Shown here: in pieces, positions 27,413 to 37,522 of the stretch
Position numbering within the stretch: position 1 is the stretch's first letter
Layout of the letters: every line of letters begins with the position of its first letter
Assembly (NCBI GenBank): GCA_029552125.1
Contig: JAKPEE010000147.1
Span: forward strand, 1-37,559
Length of the DNA: 37,559 bases
Direction of reading: 5' to 3'
Source of the DNA: Bacillota bacterium
Lineage (GTDB): Bacteria; Bacillota; Dethiobacteria; DTU022
The notes under the pieces: generated by a model
What the model saw: the letters and a program-made list of their open reading frames with translations, nothing else
Told to the model about the DNA's origin: nothing
The model's database searches: none
Made by a program: the position numbers and the translations under genes

Positions 27413-28293
27413 AAGAACAAGGGACCTTTCGGGTTAAAAAAGGAATGGCCCAAATGCAAAAAGGCGGCGTGATTATGGATGTCACTACGCCTGAGCAGGC
27501 CAAGATTGCCGAAGAAGCAGGAGCCGTGGCGGTGATGGCGCTGGAAAGAGTACCCGCGGATATTCGCGCCGCCGGCGGGGTGGCCCGGATGGCCGATCCC
27601 GAAGTAATCCTGCGCATTATGGAGGCGGTGACCATCCCGGTGATGGCCAAGGTTCGCATCGGACACTTCGCCGAAGCCCAGGTTCTGGAAGAGCTGGGCG
27701 TGGATTATATCGACGAAAGCGAAGTGCTTACACCGGCCGACGAACAGTTCCACATCAACAAGCACCAGTTTAAAGTGCCCTTTGTTTGCGGGGCCCGCGA
27801 CCTGGGAGAAGCGCTGCGCCGTATCGCCGAAGGCGCGGCCATGATTCGTACCAAAGGCGAACCGGGCACCGGTAACGTGGTGGAAGCGGTGCGCCATATT
27901 CGGATCGTGAACGAGCAGATCCGCCAGACCGTGCATACCCCCGACGATGAGCTGCCGGCGCTGGCCAAGAAGATGGCGGTGCCCCTGGAGCTGCTGCGTG
28001 AAGTGAAGAAACAGGGCCGCCTGCCGGTGGTCAATTTTGCCGCCGGCGGTATCGCCACCCCCGCCGACGCCGCCCTGATGATGCAACTGGGCTGCGACGG
28101 TATCTTCGTCGGATCAGGCATCTTTAAATCAGCGGACCCCGCGAAGCGCGCCAGGGCCATTGTCCAGGCCACCCTGCACTACGACGATCCGGCTGTAGTA
28201 GCCAGGGTTTCCCGGGGGCTGGGCGAAGCCATGCCCGGCCTGGAGATATCCTCCCTAACCGCGGCCGACCGGATGCAGGAACGGGGTAACTAA
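27409..28293 (+). CDS. pdxS: Pyridoxal 5'-phosphate synthase lyase subunit PdxS
   Basis: [49 protein letters not shown]. Confidence 0.98.
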   Translation: MKEQGTFRVKKGMAQMQKGGVIMDVTTPEQAKIAEEAGAVAVMALERVPADIRAAGGVARMADPEVILRIMEAVTIPVMAKVRIGHFAEAQVLEELGVDYIDESEVLTPADEQFHINKHQFKVPFVCGARDLGEALRRIAEGAAMIRTKGEPGTGNVVEAVRHIRIVNEQIRQTVHTPDDELPALAKKMAVPLELLREVKKQGRLPVVNFAAGGIATPADAALMMQLGCDGIFVGSGIFKSADPAKRARAIVQATLHYDDPAVVARVSRGLGEAMPGLEISSLTAADRMQERGN

Positions 28294-28294
28294 T

Positions 28295-28867
28295 GTGGTG
28301 AAAATCGGCGTTCTCTCCATCCAGGGAGCGGTTTCCGAGCATATCGATCTGCTGAAACGCTGCGGCGCGGTTGCGGTACCAGTAAAGAAGCTATCCGACC
28401 TGGAGGGGCTGAAGGGGCTGATTCTCCCCGGCGGGGAAAGCACCACCATCGGCGGGTTGATGGAAAAGTACGGCCTTACCGAAGCAGTCAGAGCGCGGGC
28501 CCGGGCCGGCATGCCCGTTTTCGGCACCTGCGCCGGCATGGTTCTGCTGGCCCGGGAAATTCTTGACGGGGCCAGGGAGCAGCCGCGCCTGGCGTTGATG
28601 GATGTAAAAGTGCGGCGCAACGCCTTTGGCCGCCAGAGGGAGAGCTTTGAAGCCCCGGTGCAGATAAAAGGATTCGACACCCCCGTGGAAGGCGTGTTTA
28701 TCCGGGCGCCGCTGATCGAAGAAGCGGGCCCCGCGGTAGAGGTGCTGGCCTCCCTGGACGAAGGCATAGTTGCCGCCCGCCAGGGCAGCCTGCTGGCCGT
28801 CTCCTTCCACCCGGAGCTGACCGACGATCTGCGCCTGCACTGCTACTTCCTGGAAATGTGCAAATAA
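28295..28867 (+). CDS. pdxT: Pyridoxal 5'-phosphate synthase glutaminase subunit PdxT
   Basis: KIGVLSIQGAVSEH, LILPGGESTTIGGL, GTCAGMVLLA, VSFHPELTDD. Confidence 0.97.
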   Translation: MVKIGVLSIQGAVSEHIDLLKRCGAVAVPVKKLSDLEGLKGLILPGGESTTIGGLMEKYGLTEAVRARARAGMPVFGTCAGMVLLAREILDGAREQPRLALMDVKVRRNAFGRQRESFEAPVQIKGFDTPVEGVFIRAPLIEEAGPAVEVLASLDEGIVAARQGSLLAVSFHPELTDDLRLHCYFLEMCK

Positions 28868-28910
28868 GAAGCACGGGTTCCGCCCCATGCTTCCTTCGGA
28901 GGTGGCGTCT

Positions 28911-29984
28911 GTGAATGCCCGAGAGCGGGTATGCAGGGCTATTGAGTTTAAGGGGCCGGACCGGGTACCGACCTGTTATTACAGCCAGCCGTGGCGCGGC
29001 GATGTATTGCCGCTGGTGGCTCTGCCCTCCCGTGACTGGATGCCGCCTGAGCCCTACTACCCCTACGGCTTTATCCTGGAGCTGATGGCGCTGGGCTTAT
29101 GGCGGCCGAAGCGCCGCCTGCCCCGGGGATGGCAGAAAACCCGGCACCAGGCCATGGACGAATGGGGCTGCCTCTGGGAAGTGGACGGCAGCGCTACCTA
29201 CTTAGGGCAGCTACGGCGGGGCCCGCTGGAAGAAAGCTGGGATCTGCTGGAACGCTACCAGCCTCCCGACATGCGCGATCCTACCCGCTACCCACTTTTC
29301 GGCCTGATCAAGAAGCTGGCCGGAGCCGGCCGCTACCGCCTCGTCTGCGGCGACACCTTTATCTTTAGCCGCTTACTCTTCCTGCGCGGCTTTGACCAGG
29401 CCATGACCGACCTGGTTCTCTACCCGGAAAAAGTGGACCGCTTGCTGGATCTGCTTGAAGATCACTTCCGCGGTTTTATCGAAATGGTGGGGCGCTTCGG
29501 GGTGGATGGCATTCAGTTCGATGACGACCTGGGGACGCAGCTTAATGCCATGATCAGCCCGGACATGTTTCGCCGCTTCTTCCTGCCCCGCTATACCAGG
29601 CTGGTGCAACTGGTCCACGAACTGGGGATGCACTTTATTCTTCATTCCTGCGGCAATATCGGTAAAATGATCCCCCTGCTAATCGAGGCCGGTATCGATG
29701 CCCTGCAGCTTGATTCGCCCAACCAGACCGGGCTGGACAGGCTGGCAGAGCTGGGCGGCGGCAAGATCGCCTTCTTTAATGTAGTGGACATCCAGCAGGT
29801 CCTCCCCCAAGGGTCGCCGGAAGAAATCGAAGCCTATGTTGTCGAGATGATTGAAAAGTTAGGCTGTTACAACGGCGGCCTGGTGGCGGCCACCTACCCC
29901 ACCCTCTACTCCATCGGCGCCACCCGGCAGCAAGAAAAGATCATGTTTAACGCCTATAAAAAGCACGGCAAATACAAAAGATGA
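28911..29984 (+). CDS. Uroporphyrinogen decarboxylase (UroD/MtaA) family protein
   Basis: RVCRAIEFKGPDRVPTCYY; HSCGNIGKMIPLLIEAGIDALQL; GTG start after SD GGAGGTGG. Confidence 0.85.
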   Translation: MNARERVCRAIEFKGPDRVPTCYYSQPWRGDVLPLVALPSRDWMPPEPYYPYGFILELMALGLWRPKRRLPRGWQKTRHQAMDEWGCLWEVDGSATYLGQLRRGPLEESWDLLERYQPPDMRDPTRYPLFGLIKKLAGAGRYRLVCGDTFIFSRLLFLRGFDQAMTDLVLYPEKVDRLLDLLEDHFRGFIEMVGRFGVDGIQFDDDLGTQLNAMISPDMFRRFFLPRYTRLVQLVHELGMHFILHSCGNIGKMIPLLIEAGIDALQLDSPNQTGLDRLAELGGGKIAFFNVVDIQQVLPQGSPEEIEAYVVEMIEKLGCYNGGLVAATYPTLYSIGATRQQEKIMFNAYKKHGKYKR

Positions 29985-30053
29985 CCGGATTCAGAGGCCG
30001 GGGCCCTAAAGAGAACAATCGGCGCCACTCTGGCAGAAACGGAGAAAGGTCAC

Positions 30054-30677
30054 ATGTCCAAATCTTTTTCTCGCCATAATGCAGATACGGAGAACGATGC
30101 TGCGCTCATACAGCAAGGGTATGTTAAAAAGGATTTTTCTTTTTCTCCGGGTACGGCCTACGCCTATATTATACTGTTCTTAATTCCAGCAGCGGCGCTG
30201 CTGCTGTATATCTATGCCATCAGGTTTTCCGGAAAGGCAATTCAAATTTCTCTATCAGGATTAACCGACTTGATCATGCTTGCCCTGTTCGGCCTGGGAT
30301 TTCTACTGTTAACAACGGCCCATGAGCTGCTGCACGCCCTGGCTGCCATTATATTCTGCCAGGCTAAAAGAAAAGATATCAGATTCGGCGTGATCTGGAA
30401 AGTGCTTACCCCCTACACGCACTGCACATTGCCCATGACCCCGGCCCAATATAAAATCGTCTTATTTCTACCCAACATCGTTCTCGGAATTCTCCCGTAT
30501 ATCCTGAGCCTGGTGATCGGTTCCCCCCTCATGTACTGGTACGCTTCGTTAATGCTGTTGGGAGGCCTGGGGGATCTCTTTATCTATATCCAAACCACCA
30601 GGTTGCCGGCCGAAGCTTTGATCATAGATCATCCCTCTAAAATCGGTTTTTTGGCCTACATTAAAGAAAGTCATTAG
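30054..30677 (+). CDS. DUF3267-like membrane protein
   Basis: TAHELLHALAAIIF zinc-metallopeptidase-like motif within TM segments. Confidence 0.75.
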   Translation: MSKSFSRHNADTENDAALIQQGYVKKDFSFSPGTAYAYIILFLIPAAALLLYIYAIRFSGKAIQISLSGLTDLIMLALFGLGFLLLTTAHELLHALAAIIFCQAKRKDIRFGVIWKVLTPYTHCTLPMTPAQYKIVLFLPNIVLGILPYILSLVIGSPLMYWYASLMLLGGLGDLFIYIQTTRLPAEALIIDHPSKIGFLAYIKESH

Positions 30678-30715
30678 CTCCGGCCTATCCTGTGATCAAT
30701 TAATATCTTCATAGC

Positions 30716-30746
30716 AAAAAAACCCCGATGTTTCCGGGGTTTTTCG
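30716..30746. terminator. Bidirectional terminator between DUF3267 gene and guaA
   Basis: AAAAAAACCCCG-ATGTTTC-CGGGGTTTTT. Confidence 0.85.
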
Positions 30747-30757
30747 TTTTCGTGCCC

Positions 30758-32314
30758 TTATTCCCATTCGATGGTACCGGGAGGCTTGGAGGTAATATCA
30801 TAGACGACCCGGGCCAGGCCGGGTATTTCCCCGGTAATACGGGCGGAAACCCGTTCCAGGAGCTCGAAAGGCAGTTTTGCCCAGTCTGCCGTCATGGCGT
30901 CTTCCGACCTGACCGCCCGCAGGGCCACCACCGGACCGTAATGGCGGTTGTCTCCCTTGACCCCGACGACATGGATACCGGTGTGCACCGCAAAATACTG
31001 CCACAGATCCTGCCCCAGCCCGGCTTTTTCAATCTCTTCGCGAAAGATGGCATCGGCTTCCCGCAGCAGCTCCAGCTTTTCTGCAGTAACCTCCCCGATC
31101 ACCCGCACCGCCAGCCCCGGCCCCGGAAACGGCTGGCGCTTGAGGACGCTATCGGGCAGGCCAAGTTCCCGGCCCACCAGGCGCACTTCGTCTTTAAACA
31201 GCTCCCGCAGCGGCTCCACCAGCTTAAATCCCAGTTCTTCCGGCAGGCCGCCGACATTGTGATGGGACTTAATCACCGCCGCGCCCGCCACGGTGCCGCT
31301 TTCAATGACATCCGGGTAGATGGTCCCCTGGGCCAGGTAGGCGATATCGCCCAGTGAAAGTGCTTTTTCTTTAAACACGCTGATAAACTCGGCCCCAATA
31401 ATTTTTCTTTTCTGCTCCGGATCAGTAATGCCGGCCAGCGCCTTTAAGAAACGGTCCCTGGCATCCACGTGGATAAACTGCCCTTTGAGGCGGCTGCGGA
31501 ACAGATCCACCACCTGTTCCGCCTCTCCTTTGCGCAGCAGGCCATGATCCACGAAGATGGAAACAAAACGCTCCCCCACGGCCCGGTCCAGCAGGAACGC
31601 CACCACCGTAGAGTCGACGCCGCCGCTTAAGGCGCAGACCACCCGGCCGTCCGGGCCCACGGAGCTTTTGATTTTATCCACAGCGTATTGCACAAAGCTG
31701 CGGGGTGTCCAGTCCGGGGTGCAGCCGCAAACATGATAAAGAAAACTCTTTAATATGTTCATGCCTCCCGGGGTATGCTGCACTTCGGGATGCAGTTGCA
31801 GTCCGTAGAGGCGGCGGGAGTCGTCGCCGATCGCGGCAATAACACCGTTTTCCGTGCGGGCCAGCACCTTGAAACCGGGCGGCGGTTCCAGCACGGCGTC
31901 CCGGTGGCTCATCCAGCCGTAACAGCATTCTTCCTGTTCGAAACATTCGCCCTGAAAGAGCGGCTCGCGCTCATACACGGTAAAAGCGGTGCGGCCGTAT
32001 TCAGAGCGGCTGCCCTGCTCCACCTTGCCTCCCAGTTGCCTGGCCATCAGGTGCATGCCGTAGCAGATGCCCAGCACCGGGACGCCCCCTTGAAAAAGGG
32101 TGCTGTCGCAACGGGGCGCCCCTTCCAGGTAAACGCTGGCCGGGCCTCCGCTGAGAATAACCCCGGCGGGGCCATGCTTGCGGATTTCTTCCCACGGGGT
32201 ATCATACGGCAATATCTCGCAATAGACCCGCGCTTCCCGGACCCGGCGGGCGATGAGCATGCTGTACTGGCCTCCAAAGTCGAGCACTATTACTTTCTGC
32301 ATTTGCGGTTTCAT
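30758..32314 (-). CDS. guaA: GMP synthase (glutamine-hydrolysing)
   Basis: [34 protein letters not shown]-terminal KPPGTIEWE. Confidence 0.98.
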   Translation of the reverse strand: MKPQMQKVIVLDFGGQYSMLIARRVREARVYCEILPYDTPWEEIRKHGPAGVILSGGPASVYLEGAPRCDSTLFQGGVPVLGICYGMHLMARQLGGKVEQGSRSEYGRTAFTVYEREPLFQGECFEQEECCYGWMSHRDAVLEPPPGFKVLARTENGVIAAIGDDSRRLYGLQLHPEVQHTPGGMNILKSFLYHVCGCTPDWTPRSFVQYAVDKIKSSVGPDGRVVCALSGGVDSTVVAFLLDRAVGERFVSIFVDHGLLRKGEAEQVVDLFRSRLKGQFIHVDARDRFLKALAGITDPEQKRKIIGAEFISVFKEKALSLGDIAYLAQGTIYPDVIESGTVAGAAVIKSHHNVGGLPEELGFKLVEPLRELFKDEVRLVGRELGLPDSVLKRQPFPGPGLAVRVIGEVTAEKLELLREADAIFREEIEKAGLGQDLWQYFAVHTGIHVVGVKGDNRHYGPVVALRAVRSEDAMTADWAKLPFELLERVSARITGEIPGLARVVYDITSKPPGTIEWE

Positions 32315-32401
32315 GAGCGAATTCCACCTTTCCTTGGATGCAGCGGCAAGATCCGGTTACAGCTTTCCGTTTGACCGGGCCGCGGAAGATCATAACGCTA
32401 T

Positions 32402-33787
32402 TCACGGCTTGCCTGCCGGATAAGAGCCGGTAAAACAGGCCGTGCAAAAACCGGTATTAGTATCCCCCACCGCGGCGTAGAGATCTTCGAGGGAGGCAAA
32501 AACAATGCTGTCGGCCCCCACCTCGCCGGCCAATCTCTCCAAATCCGTACCGGCGGCGGCCAGGTCAGCGGCCAGGGGGATATCGACACCGTAGTAACAA
32601 GGATAAATATAAGGCGGTGCGGCGATATAGAAATGCACCTGCGCCGCTCCCGCATTTTTTAACATGGCCGTCAGTTTCCGCGCCGTGGTGCCGCGTACCA
32701 GGGAATCGTCCACCACCGCCACTTTTTTCCCTTTCAGCAGCCCGGATACGGTGTTGTACTTAAGTCCAGCCGCCAGTTCCCGCTCGCCGGGAGTAGGCTC
32801 GATAAAGGTGCGGCCCAGGTAGGGGTTGCGGTGCACGGCCCACTCCAGGGGCAGCCCGGACGCTTCGGCCAGGCCCATGGCCGCGGAAACCCCCGAATCG
32901 GGGGAGGGGATCACCATATCCACGTTTCCGGCCAGGAGGCGGGCCAGGCGGCTGCCGATGGCTTTGCGGACCAGGTGCACATTTTTGCCTTTAAAATTGC
33001 TGTCCGGCCGGGCAAAATAGATAAATTCAAAGATACAGAAAGCCTCTGCAGGCCGGTTTACGTACACTGACGAATTTACCCGTCCCTGCTCCACCAGGAT
33101 AATTTCCCCCGGCTCCACCTCCCGGTCAAATGAAGCGCCCACAGCATCCAGGGCGCAGGTCTCGGAAGCGAATACCGTGGCTTCACCGATGCGGCCCATC
33201 ACCAGGGGCCGGAACCCGTGCGGGTCCCGGAAGGCCACCATTGTTTCGCCGTCCATGGCCACGGCGGCATAGGCGCCCCTGATCGCCGCCATGGCTTCCC
33301 GCACTGCTCCGGAGAGCCCGCGGCGGTGGTGGCGGAACAGGTAAGACAACATCGTTTCGGTATCTGAAGTGGTGTGAAAGATATGGCCCTGCTCCAACAT
33401 GGCCTGCCTGAGGCGGCCGTTATTGGAGAGGTTGCCGTTATGGGCCAGGGCGATCCCGCCGCCGCGCGCCGGGCGGGCAACCAGGGGCTGGGCGTTATTG
33501 ATACAACTGAGCCCGGTAGTGGAATAGCGCACGTGGCCCAATACTGCGGGGGCTTTAATTTGCCCCAACATTTCGCGGGGAAACAGCCGCGATACCAGCC
33601 CCATGCCTTTGCGGCAGGCCATCCCTCCCGGCCCCTCAAAGGCCATGCCCGCACTTTCCTGGCCGCGGTGCTGCAGCGCCAGCAGGCCATGGTAGGCCAG
33701 GTGGGCGGCGGTGCCGGGGCCGTGGTAGTTATAAATAGCAAATACGCCGCATTCCTCTCGCGGCCGCCCTGCATCTGGAACTGGCAC
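32402..33787 (-). CDS. purF: Amidophosphoribosyltransferase
   Basis: ECGVFAIYN, LQHRGQESAGMA, VVDDSLVRGTTARKL; GTG start. Confidence 0.97.
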   Translation of the reverse strand: MPVPDAGRPREECGVFAIYNYHGPGTAAHLAYHGLLALQHRGQESAGMAFEGPGGMACRKGMGLVSRLFPREMLGQIKAPAVLGHVRYSTTGLSCINNAQPLVARPARGGGIALAHNGNLSNNGRLRQAMLEQGHIFHTTSDTETMLSYLFRHHRRGLSGAVREAMAAIRGAYAAVAMDGETMVAFRDPHGFRPLVMGRIGEATVFASETCALDAVGASFDREVEPGEIILVEQGRVNSSVYVNRPAEAFCIFEFIYFARPDSNFKGKNVHLVRKAIGSRLARLLAGNVDMVIPSPDSGVSAAMGLAEASGLPLEWAVHRNPYLGRTFIEPTPGERELAAGLKYNTVSGLLKGKKVAVVDDSLVRGTTARKLTAMLKNAGAAQVHFYIAAPPYIYPCYYGVDIPLAADLAAAGTDLERLAGEVGADSIVFASLEDLYAAVGDTNTGFCTACFTGSYPAGKP

Positions 33788-34231
33788 CAGGTAAGATTAC
33801 CTCCTGCTGATTAAGGCTTTCCTGCTGAAATCTATATTTTGTTCAATTTGCGACGCAAAAACTCCTTTTGGCGGGCAAACTTTTTTTCTTTAGAGACCAG
33901 CGGGAACAAAAATTTTTTCTTTAATTCATCCACATTTAAGCAAGCAGCAAGGCAAAGGGGCCGCCCCGATACACAAGGGAAGGGGCTGCGCGCCTGCGGT
34001 GCCAAAGCTATCCGGCTATCCCTAATCGCTGGAGTGATACAAATTTTTTACAGCAAACAGACTTTTTTCCTTAAAGCCGGTATAATAATATGAGGGTGCT
34101 AAAAAGTGCTTTACATACTGCGACCCGGCAGGGCCTAGGATGCGGTGCCATGGCCTTATTATTTTAGACAATGTTCAGCACCGGGGTGTATCCTAAGAAC
34201 TGCAGGAAGCAATACCATATTACTTTTTGGA

Positions 34232-34588
34232 ATGGAGGTGACTACCCTGGTCAGTCAGGAGGAAAAGACTTTGGGCATGCTGGTCCACTTACTGTCATTT
34301 GCGGGATTTTTTGTGCCTTTCGGCAATATCATCGGGCCGCTGATACTCTGGCTGCTTAAAAAAGATGAGCTGCCCTTTGTGGATCACCACGGCAAAGAAT
34401 CTTTAAATTTTCAAATCAGCATCATTCTTTATACAGTTATCGCGGTCATTCTCTGCCTGATCTTGATCGGCTTCTTAATTCTGGCGGCCATACCGATCTT
34501 CAACCTGGTTATGGTCATCATTGCCGCTGTCAAGGCCAATAACGGCGAGGAGTACTCTTACCCGCTAAGAATACGGTTTATCAATTAA
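34232..34588 (+). CDS. DUF4870 domain-containing membrane protein
   Basis: LGMLVHLLSFAGFFVPFGNIIGPLILWLLKKDELPFVDHHGKESLNFQ; exact start uncertain. Confidence 0.85.
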   Translation: MEVTTLVSQEEKTLGMLVHLLSFAGFFVPFGNIIGPLILWLLKKDELPFVDHHGKESLNFQISIILYTVIAVILCLILIGFLILAAIPIFNLVMVIIAAVKANNGEEYSYPLRIRFIN

Positions 34589-34710
34589 TAAACCAGCGAA
34601 GACCCCGGGGTTGGCTCCCGGCTCCTGGAAAAAGAGCGCTCCCTTTCAATGACCCCCCCGGCTCCTTCAACATATATATAAGATAACTATGTTGAAGGAG
34701 TTGTTTTCAG

Positions 34711-35826
34711 GTGCCGCGCGGTAAAATTAAGAAGGTATTTCCGGGATCAAACTCGGCTTACGGTTTCTATTCGTTTTACGACCAGATCATTGGCGATGAC
34801 GCCGCCCGCATTTTCGTTATCAAAGGGGGACCGGGCGTCGGCAAATCCACTTTTATGACCAACATTGCCCGGGAGCTAATTCGCCTCGGTTACGATGTGG
34901 AGTATCATTGCTGCTCCGCCGATAACAGCTCGCTGGACGGCATTGTCATCCCCCGCCTGAACATAGCCTGTATCGACGGAACCGCTCCCCACGTGGTCGA
35001 TCCCAAAAACCCGGGGGCGGTGGATGAGATTATACACCTGGGTGAGTTCTGGAACGAGGCGGGCATGATCGCGCACCGTGATTCCATCCTGAAAGCCAAC
35101 CGGGAAATCAGCCGCCTCTATCGCCGTGCTTACCGTTATCTTGCGGCGGCAAAACTGTTTCTTGACGAAGTGGAAGATTATTATCGCGAACACAACGCCC
35201 TCGATACCGCCGGGCTGGCCCGGCTGGCCCTGGAGGTGACCGGTGAAATCTTCGGCAGCCAGGTCAACGAGCGGCAGGAGAAGCGCGTCGAAAGGCATCT
35301 TTTTGCCACGGCCATTACCCCCGACGGCCCGGTCAGCTATCTAGAAACCATTGTTGACAGTGACTACCGGCGCTATATCATCTCCGGCGACGACGGTACC
35401 GGAAAAAATGAGCTGATCGCCCGCATCAAGGATGCAGCGGTGATGCGTAATTATTATGTGGAGGTTTATCACTGCGCCCTGGATCCGCACAAAATTGATC
35501 ATGTGATCATCCCGCAACTGAAAGTGGCCGTCTTAAACAGCGTTACCCCCCACCTGCTCGAGCCCGAAGACGGTGACCGCGTTATCGAAACAGACGGCTA
35601 TGTTAAAAATCCCGGCGATGCCCTGGAAAAAGAAAGGGATCTGGCCCGGTATCTTTACCAGGAATCCTTCGATGCGGCCATCTCCTATATTTACCGCTCC
35701 CACGAGGTGCATGATGAACTGGAAAAATACTATATCCCGAATATGCGCTTCCATGAAATCAACCGCCTCGGCAAATTGGTTCTGGAAAAAATCCTGTCGT
35801 ACTCCGAGCAAATTAAACCGGCCTGA
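34711..35826 (+). CDS. P-loop ATPase of the PRK06851 type (duplicated architecture)
   Basis: Walker A IKGGPGVGKSTF; second NTPase-like half IISGDDGTGKNELI. Confidence 0.85.
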   Translation: MPRGKIKKVFPGSNSAYGFYSFYDQIIGDDAARIFVIKGGPGVGKSTFMTNIARELIRLGYDVEYHCCSADNSSLDGIVIPRLNIACIDGTAPHVVDPKNPGAVDEIIHLGEFWNEAGMIAHRDSILKANREISRLYRRAYRYLAAAKLFLDEVEDYYREHNALDTAGLARLALEVTGEIFGSQVNERQEKRVERHLFATAITPDGPVSYLETIVDSDYRRYIISGDDGTGKNELIARIKDAAVMRNYYVEVYHCALDPHKIDHVIIPQLKVAVLNSVTPHLLEPEDGDRVIETDGYVKNPGDALEKERDLARYLYQESFDAAISYIYRSHEVHDELEKYYIPNMRFHEINRLGKLVLEKILSYSEQIKPA

Positions 35827-35896
35827 CTTTACGGCAATAGCAGCATCTCCAGGGCCGGCCCAACATATCATGCTTTAATTTATGGGAAAAAAATCG

Positions 35897-35926
35897 TTGA
35901 CAGACCAGCAACAAGGCGGATATAAT
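35897..35926 (+). promoter_or_regulatory. sigmaA promoter upstream of glnA
   Basis: TTGACA - 18 bp - TATAAT, both hexamers match consensus. Confidence 0.85.
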
Positions 35927-35950
35927 TGAAAAGTAATTAATGCGGGCAAA

Positions 35951-35996
35951 GGCGCCCTACAGCAGTGTCACCACTGCGGGAGGGCGCTTTTTCCTT
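35951..35996 (+). terminator. Terminator/attenuator hairpin in the glnA leader
   Basis: GCGCCCT-ACA-GCAGTG-TCAC-CACTGC-GGG-AGGGCGC followed by TTTTT. Confidence 0.75.
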
Positions 35997-36027
35997 TTAC
36001 ACCCAAAAAAAAGGAGTGGTACTATTA

Positions 36028-37356
36028 ATGGGGATGACCAAAGACGATGTCATGCATGCCGTTAAAGAAGCAGGGGTGAAATTTATCCGGCTGCAATTTA
36101 CCGACCTGGTAGGCCAGTTGAAAAATGTAGCCATTACCGTGGAGCAGCTGCCGAAAGCCCTTGACGGTGAGTTGATGTTTGACGGCTCTTCCATTGAAGG
36201 ATTTGTCCGGATCGAGGAGTCGGATATGTTTCTTCGCCCCGACCTGGATACTTTCGCCCTCTTTCCCTGGCGCCCCCAGGAAGGCGGTGTAGCCCGGCTT
36301 ATGTGCGACGTCTACAACCCTGACGGCACCCCCTTCGAGGGCTGCCCCCGCTGCCAGTTGCAAAAAATGATTGCCCTGGCCGCCAGAGAAGGCTATACTC
36401 TCTATTGCGGCCCCGAAGCCGAATTCTTCCTTTTCCATACCGACAGCGACGGCGCGCCGACCCTGCATACCCACGACCAGGGAGGCTACTTTGACCTGGC
36501 TCCCACGGATCTTGGCGAAAACGCCCGCCGGGACATCTGCCTGGGGCTGGAAGAAATGGGCCTGGAAATCGAAGCTTCCCACCACGAGGTTGCTCCGGGA
36601 CAGCATGAAATTGATTTTAAATACAGCGACGCCCTGCACTGCGCCGACAGCCTGGCCACATTTAAGTTCGTGGTGCGAGCTATCGCCCAGCGCCACGGGC
36701 TCCATGCAACGTTCATGCCCAAACCCATCGCCAATATCAACGGCTCCGGCATGCATACCCATCTTTCATTGTTCAAAGACGGAGAAAACGCTTTTTATGA
36801 CCCCGAAGGCCCCGATCAGTTAAGCCAGGTCTGCCTTAGTTTCATCGCCGGCCTTCTGGAGCACGCCAAAGGCTATACCGTCGTAACCAACCCGCTGGTC
36901 AACTCTTATAAGCGCCTGGTGCCCGGGTACGAAGCGCCGGCCTACATCGCCTGGTCGCACCGCAACCGCAGCCCGCTGGTGCGCATCCCGGCCCGGCGCG
37001 GCATCGGCACCCGGGTTGAGCTGCGCAGCCCCGACCCGTCGTGTAATCCCTACCTGGCCTTTGCCGTAGCGCTGAGAGCAGGTCTCGACGGCGTGATGCG
37101 CAAGCTGACCCCTCCACCCCCCGTGGATGGAAATATCTATAATATGACCGATGAAGAATTAAAGGAGCGGGGCATTGACCAGCTGCCTTCCAACCTCTAC
37201 AACGCGGTTATGGAGCTGGATAAAGATCCGGTTATCCAGGAAGCCCTGGGCCCACATATTTATACTCGCTTCCGGGAAGCCCGCTTGAAAGAGTGGGACG
37301 AATACAAAATCCAGGTGCATGACTGGGAGGTCAAGCGATACCTGGCCCGTTTCTAG
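36028..37356 (+). CDS. glnA: Glutamine synthetase type I
   Basis: [52 protein letters not shown]. Confidence 0.98.
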   Translation: MGMTKDDVMHAVKEAGVKFIRLQFTDLVGQLKNVAITVEQLPKALDGELMFDGSSIEGFVRIEESDMFLRPDLDTFALFPWRPQEGGVARLMCDVYNPDGTPFEGCPRCQLQKMIALAAREGYTLYCGPEAEFFLFHTDSDGAPTLHTHDQGGYFDLAPTDLGENARRDICLGLEEMGLEIEASHHEVAPGQHEIDFKYSDALHCADSLATFKFVVRAIAQRHGLHATFMPKPIANINGSGMHTHLSLFKDGENAFYDPEGPDQLSQVCLSFIAGLLEHAKGYTVVTNPLVNSYKRLVPGYEAPAYIAWSHRNRSPLVRIPARRGIGTRVELRSPDPSCNPYLAFAVALRAGLDGVMRKLTPPPPVDGNIYNMTDEELKERGIDQLPSNLYNAVMELDKDPVIQEALGPHIYTRFREARLKEWDEYKIQVHDWEVKRYLARF

Positions 37357-37365
37357 CCCATTTCG

Positions 37366-37394
37366 AAGGGGGGAGGCTTCCGGCCTCCCCCCTT
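37366..37394 (+). terminator. glnA terminator
   Basis: AAGGGGGGAGG-c-ttccgg-CCTCCCCCCTT hairpin. Confidence 0.75.
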
Positions 37395-37522
37395 CTTTGG
37401 GCCGGAGGCGGCATAAACAGGGGTTGTGTACATTTTTAGTAGGTGAATAGGGGTTGAATAGAGAATGAGACCTCTATCGGTGACTCAGCCGAACTCCCAA
37501 GAAAGGAGAAGAGGTCTCATCC

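Noticed and set aside
30728-31357. 209-aa plus-strand ORF overlapping guaA, and other long antisense ORFs (e.g. 27385-28086 minus, 36025-36762 minus)
   Set aside because: Opposite strand of confidently identified genes; low-complexity shadow translations typical of GC-rich codon bias
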